Assembly (NCBI GenBank): GCA_021155965.1
Contig: JAJNBJ010000001.1
Location: forward strand, 276,906-340,905
DNA from: Flavipsychrobacter sp.
GTDB taxonomy: Bacteria; Bacteroidota; Bacteroidia; Chitinophagales; Chitinophagaceae
DNA length: 64,000 bases
Reading direction: 5' to 3'
Position 1 is the stretch's first letter. Every line of letters begins with the position of its first letter. The notes under the pieces were generated by a model. The model was given only the letters and a program-made list of their open reading frames with translations, did no database searches and was not told where the DNA came from. This document shows positions 25,743-35,774 of the stretch, piece by piece. The translations under genes were made by a program, and so were the position numbers.

Positions 25743-28136
25743 ATGCACCTGTTTACTCTTATTGTGTTTCTAGTATGCTTTTGCAACAGCCTTTTTGCCC
25801 AGACAGGAAGCATATTTGTAAGTATTGCCAGCAATGGCAAGAGTATTGATGCAGCTACTGTTTCGTTGCTGAATGCGGATTCGTCTTGGGTTAGATCAGA
25901 TATTACTGATGAGCAAGGGAAAGTGTCTTTTACGGGAGTAGCTGCAGGTAAGTATTTAGTGTCTGCCAGTTTTTTGGGTTATAAAACAGGAATGCAAACA
26001 GTGGAGATAAAAGAAGGACAAGCATTCGACTGCAATATTGAACTGGAGAAAGAAAGTGCATCGCTGGCCGAGGTTGCGGTGACTGCTAAAAAGCCTTTCA
26101 TAGAAATGAGCCTGGGCAAGACGATAGTAAATGTTGAAGGCTCAACCACTACAGGTGCTATCAATGTGCTGGACCTGATGAGCCGGTTGCCGGGGGTTAT
26201 TGCAGACCAGAATGGTAATATAACCATGCGGGGAAAGAGTGGGGTGCTGGTGCTGGTGAATGATAAGCCTACTTACCTGAGCGGGGATGACCTTGCCGCT
26301 TATTTAAGGGGTACTACCGCCAATGAGGTATCGCAGATAGAATTAATAACACAGCCGGGTGCACGGTATGATGCCGCAGGAAATACAGGTATCATAAATG
26401 TCAAATTCAGGAAGAATAAAAAGGTGGGGCTGAATGGTAATGTGTCTGCCGGTTACCAGCCGGGCAGATATTATCGCAGGGATGAGAGCTTTTTGCTGAA
26501 CTATAGAAAGAACAAGCTGAACCTGTTATTGGCCGTAAGCGATTTTGAAGCAATAGGCCATGCAGACTGGAAGCAGGATATGTATTACATGGATGGGGCG
26601 GGCAATGTGACCGGCAGCAATATTAACCGCTCCTCGGCAACCGAGCGTTTTTCACATACTACCTTAAGATTTGCTGCCGACTATGATCTTTCTGAGCAAA
26701 CGACCATAGGGGTAAGCGCCCGGGGTGCATATCATCCCAATAAAATGGGGGCATGGCTTAACGCTACATATAAAGACGATGTAAATGGCGCTACCACATA
26801 TACCAACAGCGATGCCCCCGAAGGACATATCCGCAAAGAGTTAGTTGTCAACGTATATGCTACGCATAAATTCAGTAAGGAGCATACACTGGATGTGAAT
26901 GTTGATGCGCTCTCATTTTCAAAAAACGCCGACCAGGACTTTATCATAAGCCGCTACAATGAGCAGATGCAGCCTGTAGGCACCCCGGAACGTACGAACA
27001 GTATGCAAAAGTCGCCTATTAGTATTTACAGCTTTAAAATTGATGATGCCTGCACATTTAAAAATGGGCTGAAACTGGAGACGGGTATTAAGATGAGTCA
27101 GCTGACCATGGATTTTGATGCATCGTTTCACCGGTATGATAACAATGAATGGATAAATGATACAGGGCGTACCAACCATTTTCTGTATAAAGAGCATATA
27201 AATGCGGCATATGCCGCGCTGGCAAGTGGTTTTGGTAAAAAATGGGAGACACGCATAGGGCTGCGTGCAGAGCAAACATCTGCATCCGGGTTGCAGTATA
27301 TACACAACGATTGGTTTACTAAGAACTATATCTCGTTGTTCCCGACGGCTTATGTTAACTACAAACCGGATACGAATAATCAATTAGAGCTGAACTATGG
27401 CAGGAGGATAAACCGGCCTGAATACCGCCAGCTTAATCCTTTTGTTTATTATTCGTTCCAGAACATGTACAGCGTAGGCAATCCGGCCCTGATGCCGCAG
27501 TATACCAACAACGTAGAATTGAAACATAGTTATAAGAACACCGTAATAACAACTATTTCATGGTCGAATACCACTGATGTGATACAGGGTTTTCTTACCG
27601 TGGATACGAATAATGTGAGCACTAATAAACTAAGAAACATTGCATCGAACAACAATGTGTACCTGAACATTGAGTTGAATAAAGACATTACTAAATGGTG
27701 GTCGTTCAATATATCGGGCACAACATTCTATGCTTACTTTGAAGGGATATTCAATAATGCCTGGAAGAAGTCGGAATGGACGGGTTATTCTTTCAACACC
27801 AGCAGCAGGTTCGACCTGGGTAAAGGATGGAGAGCGGAGGTTTATGGCAGTTATACCAGCAGTGGAAGGTGGTCGTTAACTTCAACATTTAAGCCAGTTA
27901 TCGGGTTCGATTTCGGAATGTCTAAAAAATTTAATGACCACTGGACTGCAAGACTTTTTGCGCAGGACCCTCTTTATCTCTTTGCATTGAGAGCTAATGA
28001 TTACGGGGTAAACTACCGCGCCGAAACCAGTTTCCGGAACGCCACACGCAGGTTTAATTTTTCGCTCACGTATAATTTTGGCGGCGAGCAAAAGGATAGG
28101 AGAGAACGATCTATGGACGAGGCAAGGCGGCTGTAA
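25743..28136 (+). CDS. Outer membrane beta-barrel protein (TonB-receptor-like)
   Basis: A 797-residue outer membrane protein. After a signal peptide (to about LFAQ, residue 20) comes a carboxypeptidase-regulatory-like beta-sandwich (about 22-105, with SFLGYKTGMQTVEI). A plug-like section follows (INVLDLMSRLPGVIADQNGN and the LVNDKPTYLSGDDL loop, about 130-220), then a long barrel of alternating strands ending in FNFSLTYNFGGEQ. This is the layout of the OMP_b-brl_3 family. No N-terminal TonB box is evident, and there is no SusD partner, so the cargo is unknown. It begins 76 bases after the second toxin gene. Confidence 0.9.
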   Translation: MHLFTLIVFLVCFCNSLFAQTGSIFVSIASNGKSIDAATVSLLNADSSWVRSDITDEQGKVSFTGVAAGKYLVSASFLGYKTGMQTVEIKEGQAFDCNIELEKESASLAEVAVTAKKPFIEMSLGKTIVNVEGSTTTGAINVLDLMSRLPGVIADQNGNITMRGKSGVLVLVNDKPTYLSGDDLAAYLRGTTANEVSQIELITQPGARYDAAGNTGIINVKFRKNKKVGLNGNVSAGYQPGRYYRRDESFLLNYRKNKLNLLLAVSDFEAIGHADWKQDMYYMDGAGNVTGSNINRSSATERFSHTTLRFAADYDLSEQTTIGVSARGAYHPNKMGAWLNATYKDDVNGATTYTNSDAPEGHIRKELVVNVYATHKFSKEHTLDVNVDALSFSKNADQDFIISRYNEQMQPVGTPERTNSMQKSPISIYSFKIDDACTFKNGLKLETGIKMSQLTMDFDASFHRYDNNEWINDTGRTNHFLYKEHINAAYAALASGFGKKWETRIGLRAEQTSASGLQYIHNDWFTKNYISLFPTAYVNYKPDTNNQLELNYGRRINRPEYRQLNPFVYYSFQNMYSVGNPALMPQYTNNVELKHSYKNTVITTISWSNTTDVIQGFLTVDTNNVSTNKLRNIASNNNVYLNIELNKDITKWWSFNISGTTFYAYFEGIFNNAWKKSEWTGYSFNTSSRFDLGKGWRAEVYGSYTSSGRWSLTSTFKPVIGFDFGMSKKFNDHWTARLFAQDPLYLFALRANDYGVNYRAETSFRNATRRFNFSLTYNFGGEQKDRRERSMDEARRL

Positions 28137-28175
28137 GTGAGTTTATTGGCATACCTTTGCAGCACATTTTACTGT

Positions 28176-28697
28176 GTGAACGCATCAAATTATATTACTG
28201 ATCTTAGTGTTATTGCTGCGGAGGCGGAGCTGAAGGAAGAAGAAAACAGGCATTTTCTTCAATCGCTTAAAAAGTATGATAGTACAGAACTTGATGGGAT
28301 GGCGCATGCTGTGAATACAGAGGTGAGCACTGCCGTAGATTGTACAGCCTGCGGCAACTGCTGCAAAACACTGGTGATAAATGTGACAACTGACGAAGTA
28401 GATGGGCTTGCAGCTTATTTTAACGAGCCTCGGGACACAGTTAAGGAAAAGTATATTGAGGAAAGCCAGGGAGGAAATTTTTTTATTAATGTAATGCCCT
28501 GCCATTTCCTTAAAGACAAGAAGTGTACTATATACGAGAACCGTTTTACAGAATGCAGGGATTTTCCCCATTTGCACAAACCCGGTTTTAAGGCACGTCT
28601 GGCAGGTACACTTAATTATTATGGTATGTGCCCCATCATTTATAATGTAGTGGAGGAAATGAAATCAAGGCTAGGCTTCAATGAAGTTAGCGAATAA
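28176..28697 (+). CDS. YkgJ-family cysteine cluster protein
   Basis: I favour the GTG at 28176 (173 residues) because a TACCTTTG promoter box (28152-28159) lies just upstream; an in-frame GTG at 28137, touching the preceding stop, would give 186 residues. The protein has the YkgJ zinc/iron cysteine cluster: [10 protein letters not shown], then a helix region, [16 protein letters not shown] and FTECRDFPH, plus a late MCP cysteine. This family (CxxCxxCC) is thought to bind an Fe-S cluster or zinc; the role is not established. Its stop overlaps the J-domain protein's stop on the other strand by 11 bases. Confidence 0.85.
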   Translation: MNASNYITDLSVIAAEAELKEEENRHFLQSLKKYDSTELDGMAHAVNTEVSTAVDCTACGNCCKTLVINVTTDEVDGLAAYFNEPRDTVKEKYIEESQGGNFFINVMPCHFLKDKKCTIYENRFTECRDFPHLHKPGFKARLAGTLNYYGMCPIIYNVVEEMKSRLGFNEVSE

Positions 28698-29337
28698 TGC
28701 CATAATAGTACATACACACGCACAATACAACAGTAACAAACAGTACAAAATAGGGTAGGTATTTTTCGAAAGCAGCATTGCGCTTGCGGTCTTCGATCTT
28801 ATCGTCAATTTCATCCAGCATTTCTTCATCATCTCCTGCCAGGGTGATGAGCCGCTCTTCTATTTCATCAAGATGGTTTATGTGCAGTTTTTTTGCGGCC
28901 TTCAGTATTTCTGTTATTATTTTCCTGTTGGCTTGTGCATCGTCGTATTGCTGCAAGACGGCGAGATGCGCATCGGAAAGTATCAGTAATATATACGCTT
29001 TCAGCGCTCTCTTGCTCATGCGGTGCGTGTCCATTGTGGCCAGGCTGGCATTAAGGTCGTAGCTTACTTTTGTCAGCCAGTCGGGTGTTACTTCCTGTGC
29101 CTGCTGGTTCCTGGTGCCTATACCTGAGAGCCACCGCTCGTCATCGTAAACGGCACGTTTTACCGAATTAGACAAGACAGCATATGCCTCCTGTACTTCT
29201 TTGAACTGTGCTTCGGATAATGGGTTGCCAGGGTTTTTATCAGGGTGATATTTTACAGCAAGCGCACGATATGCCTTTTTGATCTCTGAATGAGAGGCAG
29301 CAGGTTTAATGCCCAATGTCCTATAATGGTCTTTCAT
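28687..29337 (-). CDS. Membrane-anchored J-domain protein
   Basis: A 216-residue DnaJ-class co-chaperone. The N-terminal J domain (1-65) has the HPD motif at residues 31-33 (KYHPDKNPG) that stimulates the ATPase of an Hsp70. The middle is helical and charged, and a single C-terminal membrane helix (about 193-213) would tail-anchor it with the J domain in the cytoplasm. There is no glycine-rich or zinc-finger region, so it is not DnaJ itself. Its Hsp70 partner could be DnaK or the HscA-like protein; that is inference. It overlaps the YkgJ gene tail-to-tail. Confidence 0.9.
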   Translation of the reverse strand: MKDHYRTLGIKPAASHSEIKKAYRALAVKYHPDKNPGNPLSEAQFKEVQEAYAVLSNSVKRAVYDDERWLSGIGTRNQQAQEVTPDWLTKVSYDLNASLATMDTHRMSKRALKAYILLILSDAHLAVLQQYDDAQANRKIITEILKAAKKLHINHLDEIEERLITLAGDDEEMLDEIDDKIEDRKRNAAFEKYLPYFVLFVTVVLCVCMYYYGIIR

Positions 29338-29344
29338 GCCCCAA

Positions 29345-29356
29345 CCCCTAAAGGGG
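29345..29356. repeat. CCCCTAAAGGGG short palindrome
   Basis: A perfect 12-base palindrome between the J-domain gene and the glycosylase gene, of the same family as the copies at 16462, 49991, 50044 and 59953. Confidence 0.6.
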
Positions 29357-29375
29357 AGTTATTATTGCTTTAATG

Positions 29376-29996
29376 TTATTTAGTGTCTTTGTAACGCCAT
29401 AGGTAAAAGCAGGCATAGGTACGGTAGGGCGCCCATTTGGCTGATATCTTCAGCATTTTTTCTTTCATGGCCTTTTTATCTGTTGCATCCAGCTTATATA
29501 TTTTGGTCATGGCCTGTTGTATACCAAGGTCATCAACGGCAAAAACATCTTCCCTGCCTAATGTGAACATGAGTAGCATCTCGACGGTCCATTTACCAAC
29601 ACCTTTTATAGGAGTGAGGAATTCGATCACTTCCTCATTGGTCATTCTGTACAGCTTCTTGTCATCGGTGTTATGTTCTAAAACATATCGTGCCACATTT
29701 TGCACATAATTCACTTTGGCGTTAGATAGCCCGATAGCCCTCAGTTTTTCAAATGGTGTATCTAATATTTGCTGTGGGGTAGGTTCATCGCCGGCATACA
29801 ATTCCAGGAAACGCTTGAAGATAACCTCTGCTACGCGTGTAGATAACTGCTGGCTCATAATAGAAGCGCATAACCGCAGGCAGATGTTTTTACGTTTTTT
29901 CAGCTTGTATGGATCTACAGATAACAAGACCGGCAGCAGCTTTTTATCTTTGGATAAGTGCTCAATATGAGCTGATTGTGCAGTTTTTACAGCCAT
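29376..29996 (-). CDS. DNA-3-methyladenine glycosylase, AlkA/HhH-GPD type
   Basis: A 206-residue base-excision repair glycosylase that removes alkylated bases. The helix-hairpin-helix is LTPIKGVGKWTVEMLLM (about 127-143), with Lys135 and Trp136 as DNA- and base-contacting residues, and the catalytic aspartate pair is in VFAVDDLGIQ (Asp155/Asp156). The N-terminal helix IMSQQLSTRVAEVIFKRF is also typical of AlkA. The protein is shorter than E. coli AlkA because it lacks the N-terminal TBP-like domain, as in the yeast MAG and bacterial AlkA-II forms. It lies 39 bases upstream of the J-domain gene on the same strand. Confidence 0.93.
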   Translation of the reverse strand: MAVKTAQSAHIEHLSKDKKLLPVLLSVDPYKLKKRKNICLRLCASIMSQQLSTRVAEVIFKRFLELYAGDEPTPQQILDTPFEKLRAIGLSNAKVNYVQNVARYVLEHNTDDKKLYRMTNEEVIEFLTPIKGVGKWTVEMLLMFTLGREDVFAVDDLGIQQAMTKIYKLDATDKKAMKEKMLKISAKWAPYRTYACFYLWRYKDTK

Positions 29997-30080
29997 AGAA
30001 AGTAAATGTAAGCAAATGATTATAAGGATAGCCTATTACGGTATAAGATGGGAGATTTGGTAAATAGATGTATATACACG

Positions 30081-30088
30081 TAATTTTG
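30081..30088 (+). promoter_or_regulatory. TAnnTTTG promoter box for the dioxygenase gene
   Basis: TAATTTTG fits the Bacteroidota -7 box and ends 44 bases before the ATG at 30133. Confidence 0.45.
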
Positions 30089-30132
30089 TAGTGTAATACT
30101 TAAATCGCCGGGAAGGTTTAATTTTATAGAAG

Positions 30133-31020
30133 ATGCACAGGCGAACATTAATAAAAGCAGGCGGCCTTGCGGTACTTGCACAAGTTTCGGGAATGAATAC
30201 ATTGTCTGCGCTGGAAGCGCAGGGGCGCGAACTTGCCCCATCTGAAAAAATGCCCGTGCTGTTTGTAGGGCATGGTTCACCGATGAATGCCATTGAGGAT
30301 AATGCCTACCACAAAAGCTGGCAGGAGATAGGCAAGAAGCTACCGCGCCCACAGGCGATACTATCTATATCTGCACACTGGCTCACAAAGGGTACTAAAG
30401 TTACCGGTATGAATAAGCCAAAAACCATCCATGATTTTGGTGGGTTTCCTAAAGCGTTGTTCGACCAGCAATACCCTGCACCGGGTACACCTGAGTTTGC
30501 GAAACTTACGGCAGACCTAATTACTTACAGCCATGTGCAGACCGACGAAAGCTGGGGCCTGGACCACGGCACATGGAGTGTATTGTTGCCCATGTACCCA
30601 TTAGCTGATATACCGGTATATCAACTAAGCCTTGACTATGACCAGCCGCCAACATACCATTACGAGATAGGCAAGCAGTTAAGCAAGCTACGTGAGAAAG
30701 GTGTATTGATCATTGGCAGCGGCAACCTGGTTCATAACCTTGGTAGGATAGACTGGAGTAACTCGGGCAAAAAGTTTGACTGGGCGGTGGAGTTTGACAC
30801 CCAATTCACCAACTGGATGGATAAAGGCGACCATGCTTCCATACTTAACTACCAGAAAATATTGGGCAGCACTGCTACGATGGCGCATCCAACCTACGAT
30901 CATTTGTTGCCGCTGTTTTATATACTTGGCTTGCAGCAGAAAAATGAGCACATTACCTATTTTAATGACAAGATAGATATGGGGTCTATATCTATGAGGT
31001 CTATGGTGATACGGGCTTAG
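30133..31020 (+). CDS. ygiD: 4,5-DOPA-extradiol-dioxygenase-like protein (YgiD family)
   Basis: A 295-residue class III extradiol dioxygenase of the LigB/YgiD group. The zinc or iron histidines are visible: His47 in FVGHGSPMNA, His82 in SISAHW, a third in GSGNLVHNLG and a fourth in MAHPTYDHLLPL. E. coli YgiD opens the ring of DOPA; the natural substrate here is unknown. The N-terminus MHRRTLIKAGGLAVLA looks like a twin-arginine signal (RR-x-L-I-K then a hydrophobic stretch), which the cytoplasmic E. coli enzyme lacks, so export to the periplasm is possible. The stop overlaps the APC permease stop on the other strand by 20 bases. Confidence 0.92.
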   Translation: MHRRTLIKAGGLAVLAQVSGMNTLSALEAQGRELAPSEKMPVLFVGHGSPMNAIEDNAYHKSWQEIGKKLPRPQAILSISAHWLTKGTKVTGMNKPKTIHDFGGFPKALFDQQYPAPGTPEFAKLTADLITYSHVQTDESWGLDHGTWSVLLPMYPLADIPVYQLSLDYDQPPTYHYEIGKQLSKLREKGVLIIGSGNLVHNLGRIDWSNSGKKFDWAVEFDTQFTNWMDKGDHASILNYQKILGSTATMAHPTYDHLLPLFYILGLQQKNEHITYFNDKIDMGSISMRSMVIRA

Positions 31021-32338
31021 AATATTGTTTGCGGATAAAATACACCACAATACCTGTGCCTATTATCCCTAGTGAAGCAAAAATATAGCTTGGTTTTATT
31101 GTAAGATAAATAAACAACCATACTATAATACTAATAATAGCTGGGATAGGAAATAATGGCATCTTAAAAGGCCGGTCTTCATTCTTATGTTTATAGTTCC
31201 AGGCAATAACACCAACCGCCTGCGATACAAATTGCACCAATATACGCATGGTAAGTATGGCTGTAATAGCCTCACCCAGCCTGAAAAGAAGGCTGAAAAT
31301 AAAACCTAGTCCACCTACCAGGAGCAATGAAACATGCGGGAAGTGATATTTAGGATGCACCTTGGCAAATACACTAAAAAAATCGCCGTTCAGCGCTGCA
31401 GCATAGGGAATGCGGGAGTAACCCAATATTGCGGAAAACAGCGATGCTAAAGCAATGATCAGGATGAGTACAGTAGCAAATTGCGCTACTGTAGCATTGT
31501 AAAGCTGCTCAAAATACAGGCTTGCCACAAAATCTGAACTGGCAACTGTTTCCCAAGGCAGTACACCCACGATAACTGTTTGCATGCCCAGGTAGAAAAT
31601 GACAATGCCTGTGATGGAAATAAGGATACTACGAGGAATATTCTTTGCAGGGTCCTTTATTTCCGCACCAAGATGGCATACGTTGTAATAGCCCAGGTAG
31701 GAATAAACGGATTTTAAAGAAGCCTGTCCCAACGCCACGAATAGCAAAGAGCTGCTATCAAAGCTATCTAGGCGCAGATCAAAAGCTTGCGATGCATTAA
31801 AATGAGGGATGCCTGAGAGGATGAGCCATATGATCGTTCCCCCGGTTATTATCCACAGAACAACAGATATTCTGCCAATACTTTTAATATTTCGATATAG
31901 CAGAACGATCAATAATAGCACCAGCCCACCGCTCACCAATTTCTTCTGAATGTCCGATACAGGAACGATGTATGAGAAGTAATTCGCAAAGCCAATAGCC
32001 CCGCTGGCAATAACCAGTGGCGCCTGCAAGGTTGTCTGCCAGATGAACAGAAAAGACATCAGCTTATCTCCCTTCTTTTCGCCGAACAGCTTTTGCAGGA
32101 ACACATAGCTGCCGCCCGCCTGCGGCCACCGTGCCCCCATCTCTGCCCATACCATACCATCTGCATACGACAGCACGGCGCCCAGTAGCCATGCCAGTAT
32201 GCTTGCGGGCCCATGCATGGTGGCTACAATAATGGACATGGTGACAAATGGGCCAATGCCCACCATGTCTATCATATTGATAGCCGTGGCCTGCCACAGG
32301 GATAATCCCCTTTCCAGTTTCGGTGTATTGGAGGTCAT
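31001..32338 (-). CDS. APC-family amino acid/polyamine permease
   Basis: A 445-residue permease with about 12 membrane helices and the amino acid-polyamine-organocation signature near the N-terminus: the LSLWQATAINMIDMVGIGPFV start with the unwound helix GxG, followed by WAEMGARWPQAGGSYVFLQK. It should take up an amino acid or exchange amino acids across the inner membrane; the substrate cannot be told. It lies 22 bases after the last of four tandem membrane glycosyltransferase-like genes on the same strand, so it may be the last gene of that operon, though its job there is not obvious. Its stop overlaps the ygiD stop. Confidence 0.9.
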   Translation of the reverse strand: MTSNTPKLERGLSLWQATAINMIDMVGIGPFVTMSIIVATMHGPASILAWLLGAVLSYADGMVWAEMGARWPQAGGSYVFLQKLFGEKKGDKLMSFLFIWQTTLQAPLVIASGAIGFANYFSYIVPVSDIQKKLVSGGLVLLLIVLLYRNIKSIGRISVVLWIITGGTIIWLILSGIPHFNASQAFDLRLDSFDSSSLLFVALGQASLKSVYSYLGYYNVCHLGAEIKDPAKNIPRSILISITGIVIFYLGMQTVIVGVLPWETVASSDFVASLYFEQLYNATVAQFATVLILIIALASLFSAILGYSRIPYAAALNGDFFSVFAKVHPKYHFPHVSLLLVGGLGFIFSLLFRLGEAITAILTMRILVQFVSQAVGVIAWNYKHKNEDRPFKMPLFPIPAIISIIVWLFIYLTIKPSYIFASLGIIGTGIVVYFIRKQYSKPVSP

Positions 32339-32360
32339 TGGTTACATATAAATGCCTGCA

Positions 32361-34043
32361 CTAGTCCTGCTGCACATTTATTTTGCTCATGTCTACTTTC
32401 TTCCACGTATCGCCCACACTATAGAGCAATAAGTATTTATCCGCAGGATGTTTCAGGATGAGGTCATAGTGCTGCCCTACGGTTTTCATATCCGCTTTAT
32501 AATCCGGGGTTTCATAGCTCAGCGCGCCATGGCCTTCATACCACCACCAGGTGCCCACATGGTTCAGCACTACCGAAATGGTACTGTCGTTCAGCACTTT
32601 TACGTGAGCGCCGTTGTAAGTAGCAACCATATTGTAGGAAGCCACATCATAAATGGTGTTCTTTGGCAGCTTGCCGGTGTACACTTCCATCATATTCCGC
32701 AGGTTGCTTTCCCGTTGTGCGCCTATCATCGCAGCTCCATTCATGTTCTCTGGTATATTCAGCAGCAATACTGTTTTGCTTTCATCGTTAGGGAAATTCT
32801 CTATCAGCTTTTTGTCAATGGCATCACCTTCCATCCACGAGGTATTTACTTTCAGGGTAAAGAACAGGTTCACATCAATATAGGCGCAGAATAGGCCAAT
32901 AAGCAGGTATTTGTTCCGCACGAGTGCAGCTACAAGCAATATGGCCACTACATAAATAAAAGGGGCGCAATAATACAGGTAGCGGTCGTAAAATACCCAC
33001 AAAGCAGACATAGGAAATGCAAGCGGTATGAGGAAGAACAGTGTCATTAACCCGCAAACACTGAAAAGGAAAATAGCTTTGCTGTTGCTGCCCCATGCTT
33101 TTATTTTGGATATACCTAACAATAAATACCCGGTAACCAATGCATAGAAAAGAATAATGACAGGCAGTGATTCGAGTACGCGATAGGCGCCGTCTTTAGC
33201 TTCTTTTGAAAAATACCGGCCCAGGAAAATTATATGGAAAAGATATTTGGCAGGTTTTGACAGGTAGACCAGCAGCGGTTCGCTGAGCGCTGTTTTATGC
33301 GGCCTGACCGTACCATACACCATGTATAAGGCCACAAAATAGGCCGACAACAAAACCAGCAGTGGAACAAAAATGTTCAGTATAGTTTTCCGGAAAATGC
33401 TTTTATCATATCCAAGCGCCAGTTTGTAATAGATCGCCAGTATGAGTACAAAAAATGGGGTAAGGTAGAAGATAGGGTTGGTAAAAACAGATAAAGAGAA
33501 AAAGAGAATGGCGCTTAAGATATACTTACCCCGCTGTGTGTGCTGATATTTTTGGGTTTGCGCGATAACAAGCAAAAGGAAGAGAAAAGACAGTAAATAA
33601 TGAAAACAAGCCCGCCACACAAGTACTTCCGATATATGGGGCGAAAAGGTGAAGATAATGGCTGTAGTAAGCGCTATTATACTGCTGTTTTTAACGCCGG
33701 AATCGGTGAGTACAGCCCGGAAAACAGAAAATACCAGCATTGCATTTAAAGCATGCATGGTGATGTAGAGCGTGCCCCACATCCAGGGGCTAAAGCCCCA
33801 TATTTTGTAGAAAATGTAATAGGGCAGGGTCAGGAGCTGGTAAAATCCCTGGTCGCCGGAATATGTAGTATTGATGAAATCCCAAAAACTCTGGTGCTTC
33901 ATATTATAAAGAAGGCCCACGCCGTCTATCACCCATCCTGCCTGCCTTGTGGCTACATAAATGGCAAACGTTACCGCCCAGAGTATAATGAATACCCATG
34001 AGTTCTTTATTGCTGATATTTTTGACAATATCGGGCTGTTCAT
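32361..34043 (-). CDS. GT-C-like membrane protein, paralogue 4 of 4
   Basis: A 560-residue polytopic protein, the last of four adjacent paralogues. About 11-12 membrane helices fill residues 15-420. An acidic residue (Asp40) follows the first helix in QAGWVIDGVG, where GT-C glycosyltransferases carry a catalytic aspartate. A conserved soluble domain (about 425-560) contains MNGAAMIGAQRE, YDVASYNM, GAHVKVLNDST, GTWWWYEGHGALSYE and LKHPADKYLLLY. The GT-C reading is inference; no exact GT-C family match can be given. This copy departs most from the other three in the GTWW region (NHVGTWWWY instead of NQWGTWWWY). It starts 13 bases after the preceding paralogue and precedes the permease gene by 22 bases. 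Confidence 0.88.
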   Translation of the reverse strand: MNSPILSKISAIKNSWVFIILWAVTFAIYVATRQAGWVIDGVGLLYNMKHQSFWDFINTTYSGDQGFYQLLTLPYYIFYKIWGFSPWMWGTLYITMHALNAMLVFSVFRAVLTDSGVKNSSIIALTTAIIFTFSPHISEVLVWRACFHYLLSFLFLLLVIAQTQKYQHTQRGKYILSAILFFSLSVFTNPIFYLTPFFVLILAIYYKLALGYDKSIFRKTILNIFVPLLVLLSAYFVALYMVYGTVRPHKTALSEPLLVYLSKPAKYLFHIIFLGRYFSKEAKDGAYRVLESLPVIILFYALVTGYLLLGISKIKAWGSNSKAIFLFSVCGLMTLFFLIPLAFPMSALWVFYDRYLYYCAPFIYVVAILLVAALVRNKYLLIGLFCAYIDVNLFFTLKVNTSWMEGDAIDKKLIENFPNDESKTVLLLNIPENMNGAAMIGAQRESNLRNMMEVYTGKLPKNTIYDVASYNMVATYNGAHVKVLNDSTISVVLNHVGTWWWYEGHGALSYETPDYKADMKTVGQHYDLILKHPADKYLLLYSVGDTWKKVDMSKINVQQD

Positions 34044-34056
34044 CTCAATTTCCAGG

Positions 34057-35751
34057 TCAATATTGGTTTTCGTTCTTTTTATTCATGTTAACTGTGCGCC
34101 ATTGGTCACCCTGCTGAAATAATAGTAAATACCGGTCGGCCGGATGCTTCAGTATTATATCATACCAGTGCCCCATATCCATCATATTCAGTTTGTAATC
34201 TTCATTTTCATAGCTAACCGCGCCAAAGTCGGCATACCACCACCAGGTGCCCCATTGGTTCAGCGTTACTTTTATGGTACTGTCATTTATCACCATTACA
34301 TGCGCCCCATCGTCGCGTGTAAGCATATTATAGGCCACGGCATCATACATCTTATTGGGCATTTGCCTGACAAACAGGCCATGTAGTTTCTTAAACTCCC
34401 CCTCCTGCTGCGCACCGATCATTGGTATGCCATTCATATTCTGGGGCACATTAAGTATGATCACGGTCTTATCTCCCGGATCAGGCATATCTTTTAATAA
34501 ACGGTTAATGATATAGGCAGAATGCTTCCAGGTGAGGTTGATCTTAACAGTAAAATACAGGTTCGCCAACCCTACGAGGGATAATACTGTGCTGCGAATG
34601 TACTTATTAGCAATATAGCTTAACAGCAATGCCACCAGCATGTATATGAATGCATCTATGAAGTAAGTGTACCGGTCAAAATAGACCAGCAACATATCGG
34701 GGAATGCCAGTGGCAGAATGATGGCCTGCGCCAACACAGCCCAGGTAAACAGGAGGACCATTGCTTTGCCGCGCATGCTCATCCCGGTGAACCTTGAGCC
34801 AATGTGCAGGCATAGCAGTATGAAAATATTGTAGAATACAATAAGCCCTGCGTTCGATCCTATAAAGTCGTAAACTGCTTTACGGGTATCAAACGAAAAA
34901 AACCTGCCCATGAACAGTATATGAAAAATATACCGCGGCGGTTTGCAAATGTAGTTGGTGAAAGGCTGCCAGAAGTTTGGCCCTATATGGGCAAGCAGGT
35001 AGCTGTAAACTATTTTAAGGATGACGATGTGCAAAGCAAAAAGCAACAATTGCGGAAGGATGAACCACTTTAGGACTTTCTTGTAAACCTCTTTATCATA
35101 ATTTAAACCATAGCGATAATATAAGGCAAGTGCCAGGCCAAACCAGGGAGTGAGGTAGAATATCTCTAATGAATAGGTGGAACAGAAATAGATAATACCG
35201 GCCCACCAGGCATATTTTTTGTTTGCAGTGTGCAGGAACCGCTGCATACACCAAAGGGTGAGCAAGATGAGCATAAAACCCTGCAGGTAGTGAAATGCGG
35301 GCTCCCACACGATCACCTCTGATATATGCGGGCATACTGTATAGAGTACCACGCCGGCAATTGCAATGGCCCTGCCATTTTTTAAACCTGCATCTGTGAA
35401 TATCCCGGAGCATAGGGTGCAGAATAAAAAGCTGTTTACCACATGCATGGTGACCATAAGCAAATGCCATGCATAGGGGTTTGCCTTGAACAGCATGTAA
35501 ATGACGTAAGTGGTGAATTGTGTGACCTGGTACAGGCTGGGAATTTCAGACTGAGTATTGTTTATATAATCCCAGAACGAAAGCGTTTTAATGTTGTTCA
35601 GCCATCCGGCAGCATCCCTTACCCATCCGGCTTTTGCAGCCGGCAGGTAAACGCTGAAGGTAAGCAGCCACAAGCCGGCGAATAGCCAAAAGTTCTTATT
35701 CCCCGCTATCCGGAATAATGGTGAACTGCTTTTTGTAATGGTTGTGTCCAA
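34057..35751 (-). CDS. GT-C-like membrane protein, paralogue 3 of 4
   Basis: A 564-residue member of the tandem family. The start is a TTG at 35751, since the protein then begins MDTTITKSSS and the first helix falls at the same place as in the other copies. Asp46 lies in AKAGWVRDAAGW after helix one. The C-terminal soluble domain begins with LNVPQNMNGIPMIGAQQE and contains GAHVMVINDSTIKVTLNQW and GHWYDIILKHPADRYLLL. A TATATTTG box on this strand (35765-35772) ends 13 bases before the TTG, so this copy and the next may also be transcribed from an internal promoter. The role is probably transfer or flipping of lipid-linked sugars (inference). Confidence 0.88.
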   Translation of the reverse strand: MDTTITKSSSPLFRIAGNKNFWLFAGLWLLTFSVYLPAAKAGWVRDAAGWLNNIKTLSFWDYINNTQSEIPSLYQVTQFTTYVIYMLFKANPYAWHLLMVTMHVVNSFLFCTLCSGIFTDAGLKNGRAIAIAGVVLYTVCPHISEVIVWEPAFHYLQGFMLILLTLWCMQRFLHTANKKYAWWAGIIYFCSTYSLEIFYLTPWFGLALALYYRYGLNYDKEVYKKVLKWFILPQLLLFALHIVILKIVYSYLLAHIGPNFWQPFTNYICKPPRYIFHILFMGRFFSFDTRKAVYDFIGSNAGLIVFYNIFILLCLHIGSRFTGMSMRGKAMVLLFTWAVLAQAIILPLAFPDMLLVYFDRYTYFIDAFIYMLVALLLSYIANKYIRSTVLSLVGLANLYFTVKINLTWKHSAYIINRLLKDMPDPGDKTVIILNVPQNMNGIPMIGAQQEGEFKKLHGLFVRQMPNKMYDAVAYNMLTRDDGAHVMVINDSTIKVTLNQWGTWWWYADFGAVSYENEDYKLNMMDMGHWYDIILKHPADRYLLLFQQGDQWRTVNMNKKNENQY

Positions 35752-35764
35752 AGTTGATTACAGA

Positions 35765-35772
35765 CAAATATA
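35765..35772 (-). promoter_or_regulatory. Internal TAnnTTTG promoter box in the membrane operon
   Basis: On the minus strand, TATATTTG sits in the 23-base gap between paralogues 2 and 3 and ends 13 bases before the TTG start of paralogue 3. Confidence 0.4.
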
Positions 35773-35774
35773 CT

